In this document: positions 15,636-24,328 of the stretch, piece by piece
How positions within the stretch are numbered: the stretch's first letter is position 1
Layout of the letters: each line of letters starts with the position of its first letter
Position numbers and translations under genes: made by a program
Assembly: GCA_963776675.1 (NCBI GenBank)
Contig: CAVZNR010000030.1
Coordinates: 13,557 to 77,556 of the forward strand
Source: Hyphomicrobium_A sp963776675
Lineage (GTDB): Bacteria; Pseudomonadota; Alphaproteobacteria; Rhizobiales; Hyphomicrobiaceae
Direction of reading: 5' to 3'
DNA: 64,000 nt
The notes under the pieces: generated by a model
The model's database searches: none
What the model saw: only the letters and a program-made list of their open reading frames with translations
What the model was told of the DNA's origin: nothing

Positions 15636-18111
15636 TTACGTCCCGCGCGGCTTGGCCCGCGCGGTGGGAGCCGCCTTGGCGGGATCGTCGGGCCATGGGT
15701 GCCGCGGATAGCACCCTTTCATATCGGCTTTAACCGCCGCCCACGATCCCTTCCAGAACCCCGGAAGGTCGCGCGTGATCTGAATCGGCCGGCGCGCCGG
15801 CGAGAGCAAATGCAGAGTAAGCGGCAGCTTGCCATGAGCGATCGAAGGATGTTGCGTCAGCCCAAACAGCTCCTGTACGCGGATGTGCAGGGCGGGCGCG
15901 CCTGTCGTCTCGTAGTCGATCGCGTGACGATTACCGGTAGGCGCCTCGAAATGCGTCGGAGCCTCCTCCTCCAAGCGCCGCTTCAAAGGCCATGGCAATA
16001 GCGCATCGAGTGCCGCGCCGAGGTCGTCGGCACCGATCTCGGTCAGCTTCGTCTTACCGGCGAGAAAGGGGGCAAGCCAATCCGTGACCGTATTGGCGAG
16101 AGCCGCATCGGTCAGGTCGGGCCATTCGTCCCCTCCCGCTGCACGCAAGAAGCCAACGCGGTCGCGGAGCTGTTTTTGCGCCTTGCTCCACGGCAGGCGG
16201 CTCAGTCCGAGCATCGCAATACCGTCAGCGAGCAAACGCGCAGTTTCTTCGTTCGCCATCACCGCCCGCGGCTCGTTAGCGAGCACGATAGCATCGAGCC
16301 GGCGGACATGGCGCGACCTCAGCGCGCCAGCGCCACTATCGAATTCAATCTCATCGCTCGTGCGGATGCGCTTGCCCGCTGCGGCAACAATATCAGCTTC
16401 ATCGGCTGCGGCCGCCAGCAGGATGCGCGTCGACGCCGCCGAACCTGACAGCTCCGCTGCAACCAGGAACGGCGATCGCGCCAAGGGTTGCGTCGAATCG
16501 ACGTTTCGCGCCTCGGCCGTTGGCAAGGAGAAACTGGCCGGGTGAGCCGCGCGCCTTGCCGATGCGGTCGGGAAAGGCGAACGCCAGCAGGCGCGCGATC
16601 GACATATTCTCACGAGGCTCTCGCGCCGAACGACCTGCGCTTGCCACGCGAGCCCAGCCGGCCGCCAGCTTTCGCATGTCGGTGGCGCGGCGCGAGCGGT
16701 CACGGCGGAAACCGTCCAGCCGATGTGCCAAATCGACATCGTTGCCGCCGAGTCCGCGCTCCACGATCACGGCGGCGATCTCGGCAGCCTCCACCGCGTG
16801 GCCAAGCTCGGCTGCGGAAATCGCCATGCGGGCAAGCCGGGGTGGCAATGGCAGCGACCTCAGCCGCTTGCCCGTCGCCGTGATACGGCCTTCCAAGTCG
16901 AGCGCTTCCAGCTCCGTCAGCTCCTCGCGCGCAGCGTCGATGGCGGCGGCAGACGGCGGATCGATCCAAGACAGCGCGCGCGGATCGACTGTTCCCCATT
17001 CCGCGCAGTCGAGCAACAGGCCTGTAAGATCGGCGGAGCGAATCTCCGGCTCGGGATAAGCGGGCAGGCTTTGCGTTTGCGGCTCTTCCCATAGACGATA
17101 GCAGACGCCGGGCTCAGTACGGCCGGCGCGGCCCCTGCGCTGATCGGCGGCGGCCCGGGACACGCGCACGGTCTCCAGCCGGGTCACGCCGACGTCGGGT
17201 TCGAAACGCGGAACCCGCGCCAGGCCGCTGTCGATGACAACGCGCACGCCCTCGATGGTGATCGACGTCTCGGCGATCGAGGTCGCGAGCACCACCTTGC
17301 GCAGGCCTTTTGCCGCCGGCTCGAGCGCGAGATCCTGCGCCTTCATGTCCATCGCACCATAGAGCGGGGCAAGCACGATGGCCGGATCGCTGATGCGCTC
17401 CCTCAGCCGCTCCTCGACGCGCCGTATCTCGCCTTGCCCAGGCAGGAACGCCAGGATCGAACCCGATTCCTCCCGCAGGGCGCGCATCACCGCGTCCGCC
17501 ATCTGATCCTCGATGCGCGTACTGGCATTGCGGCCCAGATAATGCGTGTCGACCGGGAAGGCGCGGCCTTCGCTGGCGATGACGGCAGCACCCCCGAGAA
17601 GCTGCGCGACCCGCGCGCCGTCCAGAGTCGCCGACATCGGCAGGATACGCAGGTCGTCGCGCAGCCCGCGCTGGCAGTCGAGCGCGAGGGCGAGCCCCAG
17701 GTCGGCATCCAGCGAGCGCTCGTGGAACTCGTCGAACAGCACCGCGCCGATGCCGGAAAGCTCCGGATCATCAAGGATCATCCGGGTGAACACGCCCTCG
17801 GTGACGACCTCGATGCGTGTCCTCGGTCCCGACTTCGAGATCATCCGCGCGCGCAATCCGATCCGCTCGCCGACAGCCTCCGACAACGAGTGCGCCATGC
17901 GCTCGGCGGCAGCGCGCGCGGCGATGCGGCGCGGCTCCAGCACCAGAATCTTTCGATCCCGGAGCCAGCTTTCGTCCATCAACGCGAGAGGCACGCGCGT
18001 CGTCTTGCCGGCGCCTGGTGGCGCAACGAGGACGGCCGATGTGCACGCTGCCAAGGTCGTACGTACTTCATCCAGGATGGCGTCAATCGGAAGCGGTGGG
18101 GCGAACTTCAT
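15636..18111 (-). pseudogene. hrpB: ATP-dependent helicase HrpB, frameshifted
   Basis: The N-terminal two thirds carries DEAH-type helicase motifs: motif I APPGAGKTTRVP (about residue 31), Ia LEPRRIAARAAAERM, motif II as FDEFHERSLDADLGL, motif III MSATLD, motif V ATSIAETSITIEGV and motif VI QRRGRAGR. The HrpB-specific C-terminal domain continues in another frame (STQPLARSPFLVAAEL onward, ending before 15636). The break is in a TTT run near 16504-16506; removing one base joins GQFLLANGRG to VDSTQPLA and restores a protein of about 824 residues, normal for HrpB. Conservation on both sides argues for sequence error or very recent loss. HrpB is a putative RNA helicase and usually dispensable. Confidence 0.88.
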
Positions 18112-18449
18112 GCTGGCTGTATCCAGCAGCCACGTCCGTTTCGCAACCGTAGCCTGCCGTGATCGTCAGGGATGCCGCATCAGGGGCGCGGTCCCGGACC
18201 GCATTGCCCTTGGCCTAGTGCGCCAAATTGGATAGCGGCGATATCGACCATCGGCGAGGCGAAAGCCAGCGTCGACCACGTCCGCTATTTGAGGGAGACC
18301 GGCCAAAGTGGGCGGGTGGCCGACGCGGCCTCATGACCCCGAAGCGGACGCTCCAACATTGCCCGGCGGTGCCATCGCCATTTGACCTGTCGCCGCATGA
18401 TCGATGCTTGGTGGTCTACCCCCAACTGCTGTCATGGTGATTAAGCGCA
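18112..18449. other. Intergenic region between hrpB and amt
   Basis: It holds the upstream region of hrpB (minus strand) and the downstream region of the ammonium transporter gene. No coding frame or clear hairpin was seen. Confidence 0.35.
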
Positions 18450-19658
18450 TCAAGCGTGAAGCTCGGCCTCCGGATTTGCTCCGATATTGTGAATGGATAG
18501 ATCGGCGCCGCGACGCTCCTGTTCAGGCGTGAGCCGAATGCCTAGTGTAAGTTTGAGCGTTCCGTAAACAATGATCCCTACCGCGAAGCCAAAGGCAGCG
18601 CCCGTCAACGAGCCGACGAGCTGCGAGGCGAACGTCACTCCGCCCAGGCCACCCAGCACCTCCAGCCCAAAGATGCCGCACGCGATGCCGCCCCATAGCC
18701 CACATAGTCCGTGCAGCGCCCACACGCCCAGCACGTCGTCGAGCTTCCACTTTCTAGTGGAGATCTGGAACATCTGCACGAAAATGGCGCCAGCGACGCC
18801 GCCGACTACGAGCGCGCCAAGGGGATGCATCACGTCGGAGCCGGCACACACCGCGACCAATCCGGCGAGCGCGCCGTTGTGCACGAAGCCCGGATCGTTA
18901 TCGCCGACGATCAGCGCAACTACGATGCCCCCACACATCGCCATCAGCGAGTTAATGGCGACGAGGCCCGACACCGCCTCGAGCCTCTGCGCGCTCATCA
19001 CGTTGAATCCAAACCAACCAATGCACAGTAGCCAGGACCCCATCGCCAGCCAGGGGATCGACGACGGCGGCGTGGCCATACCCCGTTCGTCGTAGCGCCC
19101 GAGCCGAGGCCCCAGACACAATATGGCGCCGAGTGCCACCCAACCGCCAAAGGCGTGGACGACAACTGACCCCGCGAAATCCCTGAACTCGGCGCCGAGC
19201 ATATCTTTGAAAAAATACTCCTGCACGCCGAAGTTCTTGTTCCAGTAGATGCCCTCGAGAAAGGGGTAGCAAACCGCCACCAGGGTCGCGGTAGCCACCG
19301 CCTGCGGCGCAAACTTGGCGCGTTCGGCAATGCCGCCCGAGACGATCGCCGGCACTGCTGCCGCGAAGGTGCAAAGGAAGAAGAAGCGCACGAGGGTGTA
19401 GCCCTGGCCCTCGAAACCGGGCGCGCCGCCTGAGATCGCGGCTGCGCTCGAATAGAAGCTGACGCCGTAGGCCACGGTGTAGCCGATCATAAAGTAGGCA
19501 ATAGTCGAGACCGCGAAGTCGACCAGGATCTTCACGAGCGCGTTGACCTGGTTCTTATGGCGAACCGTACCCGTCTCAAGGAATGCGAAGCCCCCGTGCA
19601 TTGCAAATACGAGGATCGCCCCCATCAACAGGAAGAAGACATCTGGCCCCTGTTGCAT
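18450..19658 (-). CDS. amt: Ammonium transporter (Amt/MEP/Rh family)
   Basis: Starting at the ATG at 19658 (after GGGGAG) the product is about 402 residues with eleven hydrophobic segments. Key features are FLETGTVRHKNQVNALVKILVD near the N-terminus, and the two pore histidines: the first in DFAGSVVVHAFGGWVAL, the second in DDVLGVWALHGLCGLWGG. An upstream start at 19748 would add a basic non-membrane leader and is not favoured. Amt proteins conduct ammonium across the inner membrane. The usual partner glnK is not adjacent, which is atypical. Confidence 0.92.
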   Translation of the reverse strand: MQQGPDVFFLLMGAILVFAMHGGFAFLETGTVRHKNQVNALVKILVDFAVSTIAYFMIGYTVAYGVSFYSSAAAISGGAPGFEGQGYTLVRFFFLCTFAAAVPAIVSGGIAERAKFAPQAVATATLVAVCYPFLEGIYWNKNFGVQEYFFKDMLGAEFRDFAGSVVVHAFGGWVALGAILCLGPRLGRYDERGMATPPSSIPWLAMGSWLLCIGWFGFNVMSAQRLEAVSGLVAINSLMAMCGGIVVALIVGDNDPGFVHNGALAGLVAVCAGSDVMHPLGALVVGGVAGAIFVQMFQISTRKWKLDDVLGVWALHGLCGLWGGIACGIFGLEVLGGLGGVTFASQLVGSLTGAAFGFAVGIIVYGTLKLTLGIRLTPEQERRGADLSIHNIGANPEAELHA

Positions 19659-19748
19659 CCCGACTCCCCAAGCGCCCCACTGTTTGCGCAACCGTCGTTG
19701 CAGAGGGGCTTTCCGAACAAAAAGGTGGCCCGGACGGCGGTTGGGCAA

Positions 19749-20500
19749 CCTTCATCCGGGCCAGGGTGTGGCTCGTCGTGGTCAACGGACGAGTTTGCCT
19801 AAATTAGCGGCAGTTGCGCCAAATTTGGAAGGGTGGCTAAGACCTGAAGCTGACTAAATCTGTGGCAATTGCATAATAGCAACGCTTGGATTGCGGTGGT
19901 TGGGAGGCCCGGATGAGCTGGGTGACCGCGCTGACACGAGGGCTGGGAAGGGAAGCGGCTTAGTTGGGGAACAGCTACGTGCAGCTCGTGGCTGCGGGGT
20001 CGTGGACGATCGACCACTCGGGCGGCCGCGATCGTCACGCAGTGCGTGACTAGCACAGGATTCAGGGCCTCAGGTCTCCTGAGCGGCCTGTTGGCATGTC
20101 TGACCTCACGGCGCTGCACCGCGGGCAATTGCCGCCCGGACGATCGCCAGAAGCCGCTTTGCCGACGTCGACGTGACGGCGCCGCGTGACTGCTCTTGCG
20201 GGGAAAGCTGACTGGATCCAGCACCTACTGTGACGGATGCTCACTGACCCTGAGTGGACGTTTGGAACGAACTCAAGTCGTGCTGGGGCATCACACTCGA
20301 CCGCGCCCACAGCGCGGTCCCCTTATCGATCCATGGCAGCACCGTCAGCAACCAGCTAAGTGACACCATCATGTGGTGCGCCAACACCAACCGCCTTAAG
20401 GTTTGAAGCAACAAATCGGTCCGCGGCCGGCGCATGATTGGGGAAACAATGCAAAGCTGGGCCAGCGGGGAACGCAGGCCCAGCAAAAAATCGAGCGTTG
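19749..20500. other. Gene-poor region with repeat copy and possible gene remnants
   Basis: No convincing gene. Position 20161-20195 carries one copy of a 35-bp direct repeat whose partner is at 22891-22925. A plus-strand frame at about 20255-20405 (VWNELKSCWGITLDRAHSAV and on to a stop) and a minus-strand frame at 20241-20486 are protein-like but lack ribosome binding sites; they may be remnants. Confidence 0.4.
20161..20195 (+). repeat. 35-bp direct repeat, left copy
   Basis: It matches 22891-22925 at 34 of 35 positions in the same orientation; weaker similarity continues for about 20 bases. The two copies bracket the outer-membrane gene and the IS110 element. Confidence 0.75.
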
Positions 20501-21211
20501 CTAGTTGCCTAACTTAATGCTGGCACCGACGCGGATGCTGTCGATCTCTGCGTCAACGTTATCATCGATGGGTCCGATTCCACCGCCGGTCAATGCATGA
20601 TTCTCAGTGCCAAGGTCGACGTGAGAGTACTCGACGCGGGCCGTGACCCACTCACCAAGCGCATGCTCGAATCCGAAGCCTGCCGTCCAGCCATCGTGAG
20701 TCTCACTGCCAGTGAGCGAAGCGCCGGGGATACCGAGAAGGCTAACCGTCGTATCAAGCTCACCCCAGGCCCAGCCGCCCCGCGCGTAGAGCAGAGAGCG
20801 ACCGAACGCGTAACCCAATCTGCCTTCAATCGTAGCAATCCAATTGAGTTCCCGCTGGCAAGTGAAGACATTAAACACGCAGCTCGTATTCCCCTGCGCC
20901 TGCGAGCCCGAATAGGTGCCTTCGATTCCAAGCACCCACTGGCCAGACTGATAATTATAGCCGACGTGGCCGCCATATAGCCCACCGTCGAAGTCATAGT
21001 CCGTGTTGAGGAACGGGGCCCCGGGCACTTCACCTTGCGTGTTCCCCGTGAGCAGGCCTGCTTGGCCGCCCACATAGAGGCCTGTCCAGCTAAAGTCCGC
21101 TGGCGGTGCGAAGCCCTTGCCTGAGTGGCTATAGCCATCTGCCAAGCAGACGCTACCTGTTGCCGCGACGAGCACGGTGGAAACCACTAACGCCTTTAGA
21201 TACCTTGACAT
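20501..21211 (-). CDS. Outer-membrane beta-barrel protein (Omp25/porin-like)
   Basis: The ATG at 21211 opens a signal peptide (MSRYLKALVVSTVLVAATG, cleavage near VCLA). The mature protein is about 210 residues with alternating hydrophobic beta strands and the family landmarks FSWTGLYVGGQAG, GGHVGYNYQSGQWVLGIEG, GRLGYAFGRSLLYARGGWAWG and a C-terminal SIRVGASIKLGN ending close to an aromatic/hydrophobic strand. This is the small 8-strand barrel type (Omp25/Omp31-like) common in Hyphomicrobiales, with structural or surface roles. It is isolated, next to an IS110 element. Confidence 0.88.
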   Translation of the reverse strand: MSRYLKALVVSTVLVAATGSVCLADGYSHSGKGFAPPADFSWTGLYVGGQAGLLTGNTQGEVPGAPFLNTDYDFDGGLYGGHVGYNYQSGQWVLGIEGTYSGSQAQGNTSCVFNVFTCQRELNWIATIEGRLGYAFGRSLLYARGGWAWGELDTTVSLLGIPGASLTGSETHDGWTAGFGFEHALGEWVTARVEYSHVDLGTENHALTGGGIGPIDDNVDAEIDSIRVGASIKLGN

Positions 21212-21484
21212 TCTCGTTTTACGCGTCACGTACGCGCCCCCTACTAACATGAAAAGGAGCCGTTCCACGGCGACTTCACGCCTACCAGATTACGGAAGCA
21301 CACGTTGTCTCAAAAGCGCCACATTGCCGAAAAATCCAGCACACTGACCGATTACACTGCACTCGGTGCCGACTTCTTGATAGCCACCCAACGACATCTT
21401 GGCTCAGGGGGCCTGCGGGAGCGCGGAGGCGTTTCGTCGTGTGGATCAAGCTGAAGTCGGCCGCTGTGCATAGGTGCGAGTTCC

Positions 21485-22609
21485 GCTCCTGATGCTGTGG
21501 ACGGCTCCTCCCCCGGGGCGCGCAAGCGCCTTGGAATCGGTTGCCGATGAGGCGACCAGGATCCGGAGGAGCTCATCATGCAAGCAATCGCAGTCGTTGG
21601 CCTCGACATCGCAAAGTCAGTTTTTCAGGTACATGGCGTCAATGCGCTCGGTAGCGTCGTTGTCCGGCGCCAGCTTAAGCGCCGGTACGTGGTCGCGTTC
21701 TTCAAGAAGCTGCAGCCCTGCCTGGTCGGCATCGAGGCCTGCGCCACGTCGCATCATTGGTCGCGCGAACTGCAAGCTCTCGGGCACACCGTGCGTCTCA
21801 TCCCTCCGGCCTACGTGAAGCCCTATGTCAAACGCCAGAAGAACGACGCGGCCGACGCCGAGGCCATCTGCGAGGCGGTGCAGCGGCCGAGCATGCGCTT
21901 CGTGCCAACCAAGACGCCCGAACAGCAGAGCTGCCTGATGCTGCATCGTACGCGGCATCTCTTTATCCGGCAGCAGACCGCGGTCATCAATACGATCCGC
22001 GCGCACCTAGCCGAGCTCGGCATTGTCGCACCGGTCGGTCGCAACGGCGTGGAGCAACTGCTCTATGCTGTCGCCGACACAAAGGATGATCGCATTCCTG
22101 ATGTCGCTCGTGCGTGCCTCGAAGCCCTGGGCGCGTTGCTGGGCAAGCTCAAGGCCCAGATTCTGGAGTTCGACCGACAGATAATTGCCTGGCATCGCTC
22201 GAACGAGACGAGCCGCCGGCTCGACGAGCTACCCGGCGTCGGCCCCGCACTGGCAACCGCACTGGTCGCGAGCGTTGCCGATCCGAAGGCGTTCCGATCG
22301 GGCCGCGACTTCTCGGCCTGGATCGGCCTGGTTCCGAAGCAAAACTCGAGCGGAGGCAGAGAGAAACTCGGCAGCATCACCAAGCAGGGAGATCGCTATC
22401 TGCGCAGCTTGTTCACCGCGGGCGCGTTAGCGGTCATCCGCTACGCCAAGATCCACGGCACCAAATATCGCCCATGGCTTGCCAAGTTGCTCGAGCGCCG
22501 GCCGACGAAGGTCGCGGCGATCGCGCTCGCCAACAAGATCGCCCGCATGGCATGGGCGATGATGGCCAAGGGCGAGTCTTATAGGGAACCCCTCGCACTG
22601 GCCCGTTAG
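21485..22609 (+). mobile_element. IS110-family insertion sequence (left end and transposase; right end undefined)
   Basis: The element includes a conserved non-coding left segment (21485-21566) found again, without a transposase, at 47920-48001. The transposase follows at 21578. IS110 elements lack long terminal inverted repeats, and none are seen. The right end lies somewhere between 22610 and about 22880. Confidence 0.8.
21578..22609 (+). CDS. IS110 family transposase
   Basis: The 343-residue protein has the N-terminal DEDD domain typical of IS110: VVGLDIAKSVFQVHGV (first Asp), VGIEACATSHHW (Glu) and KNDAADAEAICEAVQRP (paired Asp). The C-terminal Transposase_20 domain contains LPGVGPALATALVASVAD, FSAWIGLVPKQNSSGGREKLGSITKQGDRYLRSLF, with the conserved serine in KQNSSGG. 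Full length and intact, so probably active or recently active. A GGAGGAGC site lies just upstream of the ATG. Confidence 0.95.
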   Translation: MQAIAVVGLDIAKSVFQVHGVNALGSVVVRRQLKRRYVVAFFKKLQPCLVGIEACATSHHWSRELQALGHTVRLIPPAYVKPYVKRQKNDAADAEAICEAVQRPSMRFVPTKTPEQQSCLMLHRTRHLFIRQQTAVINTIRAHLAELGIVAPVGRNGVEQLLYAVADTKDDRIPDVARACLEALGALLGKLKAQILEFDRQIIAWHRSNETSRRLDELPGVGPALATALVASVADPKAFRSGRDFSAWIGLVPKQNSSGGREKLGSITKQGDRYLRSLFTAGALAVIRYAKIHGTKYRPWLAKLLERRPTKVAAIALANKIARMAWAMMAKGESYREPLALAR

Positions 22610-22944
22610 GCGAAGCGACGAGCAACGAGATCGCGTCAGTAGGCGCGGTGTGATGGCTGGAAAGGGCAGACAGCACGTAATGCAGAACCGGTCGATCCGG
22701 TGATTGGGACAACCCACATGGGCCAGAGCATCGACGAATGCGAGCTTTTGACCGGGACCCGATCCGCGGAGGGCATTATGGCCAGCGGCCCTGTGAGCCG
22801 CTCTGATAGGCCGAACACATGGCTGCTCCGACCAGCGCTGCAACGTGATCAATCCCTTGACAGCCTGGAGCCGTCCACACATGGCCCTTCGCCGACGTCG
22901 ACGTGACGGCGCTGCGTGACTGCTCGTAAGGGAAGAGCGGACTA
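22610..22944. other. Region between transposase and autotransporter fragment
   Basis: It contains the undefined right end of the IS110 element and the right copy of the 35-bp direct repeat (22891-22925). No gene is seen. Confidence 0.4.
22891..22925 (+). repeat. 35-bp direct repeat, right copy
   Basis: It differs from 20161-20195 at one base (T for C at 22913). It ends 20 bases before the autotransporter fragment. Confidence 0.75.
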
Positions 22945-22945
22945 T

Positions 22946-23133
22946 GTCCCGGCGCCAACATGCTGACGCTGACGGGCGACAACTCCTACAACGGGGACAC
23001 GACGATTAGCGCCGGCACACTGCAGCTCGGCAACGGCGGCACCACCGGCAGCGTGGCCCGCGACATCGTCGACAACGGTGCCCTCGTCTTCAACCGCAGC
23101 GATGCGGCGGGCCAATCGGGTGCCATCAGCATT
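22946..23133 (+). pseudogene. Autotransporter passenger-repeat fragment
   Basis: The plus-strand frame reads LTLTGDNSYNGDTTISAGTL, then QLGNGGTTGSVARDIVDNGALVFNRSD. This is the passenger-associated transport repeat found in many copies in large autotransporter adhesins. Only about 60 residues remain, with no signal peptide, no barrel and no start, and the fragment runs straight into the 3' end of ackA. It is a remnant of a much larger gene. Confidence 0.75.
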
Positions 23134-24328
23134 GAGGCCCCACCTCTTGTCGATCGAGAAGTCTGCGGGTGTGGCGCGCAATTACCAGATCTTCGTTGGT
23201 CGGGATGACCCACGCAGAGGCTTGACTCTCGTCCTTGGTGATAGAGGGGCCGCCCGCCTCGTTCGCCGCTTCGTCGAGGGCAATCCCGAGCCAGGTCGCA
23301 TTCTCGCAGACGCGGCGCCGGATCGCGGCGGCGTTCTCGCCGATGCCGCCGGTGAACACGAGTGCATCGAGGCCGCCCAGCGCGGCGGCAAGCGAGCCCA
23401 GCTCTCGCCCGATGCGATAGACGCAAAGAGCGACGGCCTCGGCGGCGCGGGAGTCGCTGTTTTCGAGCAGCTCGCGCATGTCGTCGCTGATCTGCGAGAC
23501 ACCCAGCAGACCACACTCCTCGTAGAGCAGCTTGTTGAGCGCGGCGGGCGTCATCGCCCGGGACTCGAGAAGATAGAGAATGACGCCCGGGTCGAGGGAT
23601 CCGCAGCGGCGGCCCATCACGAGGCCGTCGAGGACGCTGAACCCCATGGTTGTTGCTACGCTTCTGCGGCCGGCCATCGCGCACAGGCTCGCACCATGCC
23701 CCAGATGCGCGACCACGATGCGCCCGTCCGCCTTGGCCCCGAGATGTTGCGGCAGCACGCTCGCGATGTACTCGTAGGAGATACCGTGGAAGCCGTAGCG
23801 GCGGATGCCGCTGGCAGTCAGCGCGCGCGGCAAGGCGAAGGTGGTGGCAACGTCGGCTTGCGTCCGGTGGAAGGCGGTATCAAAGCAGGCAATCTGCGGC
23901 AGGTCTGGATGGAGCTGCGCCAACGCCGTGATGGCCGCCAGATTGTGCGGCTGATGCTGTGGGGCGAGCGGCGCCAGGGCCTCCAGCTCCGAGAGGATGT
24001 CCGCGTTGACCATCACGGGTGCGGTAAATTTGCTGCCTCCATGCACAACACGATGACCCGCCGCCGCCAGAGTGAAGGCGTCCGACTTCGTCTTGAGCCA
24101 ATCGAGCAGCAGCGCCAGCGCCTGCTGGTGTGTGGCCAGCTCCTTGTGCGTGGTGTCGACCACCGTCGCGCCGACGGCGTCCTGCACCGTGAAGTGGACC
24201 TGATGACCGAGCCCTTCGAGATTTCCCCGCAGCAGCGCCTGCTCGGCGCCCTCCTCGGAGGCAGCAGCGTAGAGCGAGAACTTGATGCTCGATGAGCCCG
24301 AATTGAGGGCAAGAATGGCGGGTGTCAT
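23126..24328 (-). CDS. ackA: Acetate kinase
   Basis: It converts acetyl phosphate and ADP to acetate and ATP. The 400-residue product shows ASKHA-fold motifs: LALNSGSSSIKFS (phosphate 1), GHRVVHGG, CFDTAFH, RRYGFHGISYEYI, VVAHLGHGASLCA (phosphate 2) and LVFTGGIGENAAAIR (adenosine). The start overlaps the stop of the phosphoketolase gene by 4 bases (ATGA at 24325-24328), showing coupling. Acetyl phosphate from phosphoketolase is its evident substrate. The last eight residues are atypical and next to foreign autotransporter sequence, so the original 3' end may have been replaced. Confidence 0.95.
   Translation of the reverse strand: MTPAILALNSGSSSIKFSLYAAASEEGAEQALLRGNLEGLGHQVHFTVQDAVGATVVDTTHKELATHQQALALLLDWLKTKSDAFTLAAAGHRVVHGGSKFTAPVMVNADILSELEALAPLAPQHQPHNLAAITALAQLHPDLPQIACFDTAFHRTQADVATTFALPRALTASGIRRYGFHGISYEYIASVLPQHLGAKADGRIVVAHLGHGASLCAMAGRRSVATTMGFSVLDGLVMGRRCGSLDPGVILYLLESRAMTPAALNKLLYEECGLLGVSQISDDMRELLENSDSRAAEAVALCVYRIGRELGSLAAALGGLDALVFTGGIGENAAAIRRRVCENATWLGIALDEAANEAGGPSITKDESQASAWVIPTNEDLVIARHTRRLLDRQEVGPQC

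Noticed and set aside
20241..20486. Possible 81-residue minus-strand membrane protein
   Set aside because: No site, atypical composition, and the opposite strand is equally protein-like; more likely degraded sequence.
23078..24295. Long plus-strand open frame opposite ackA
   Set aside because: Pure antisense shadow in high-G+C DNA; ackA motifs on the minus strand are complete.
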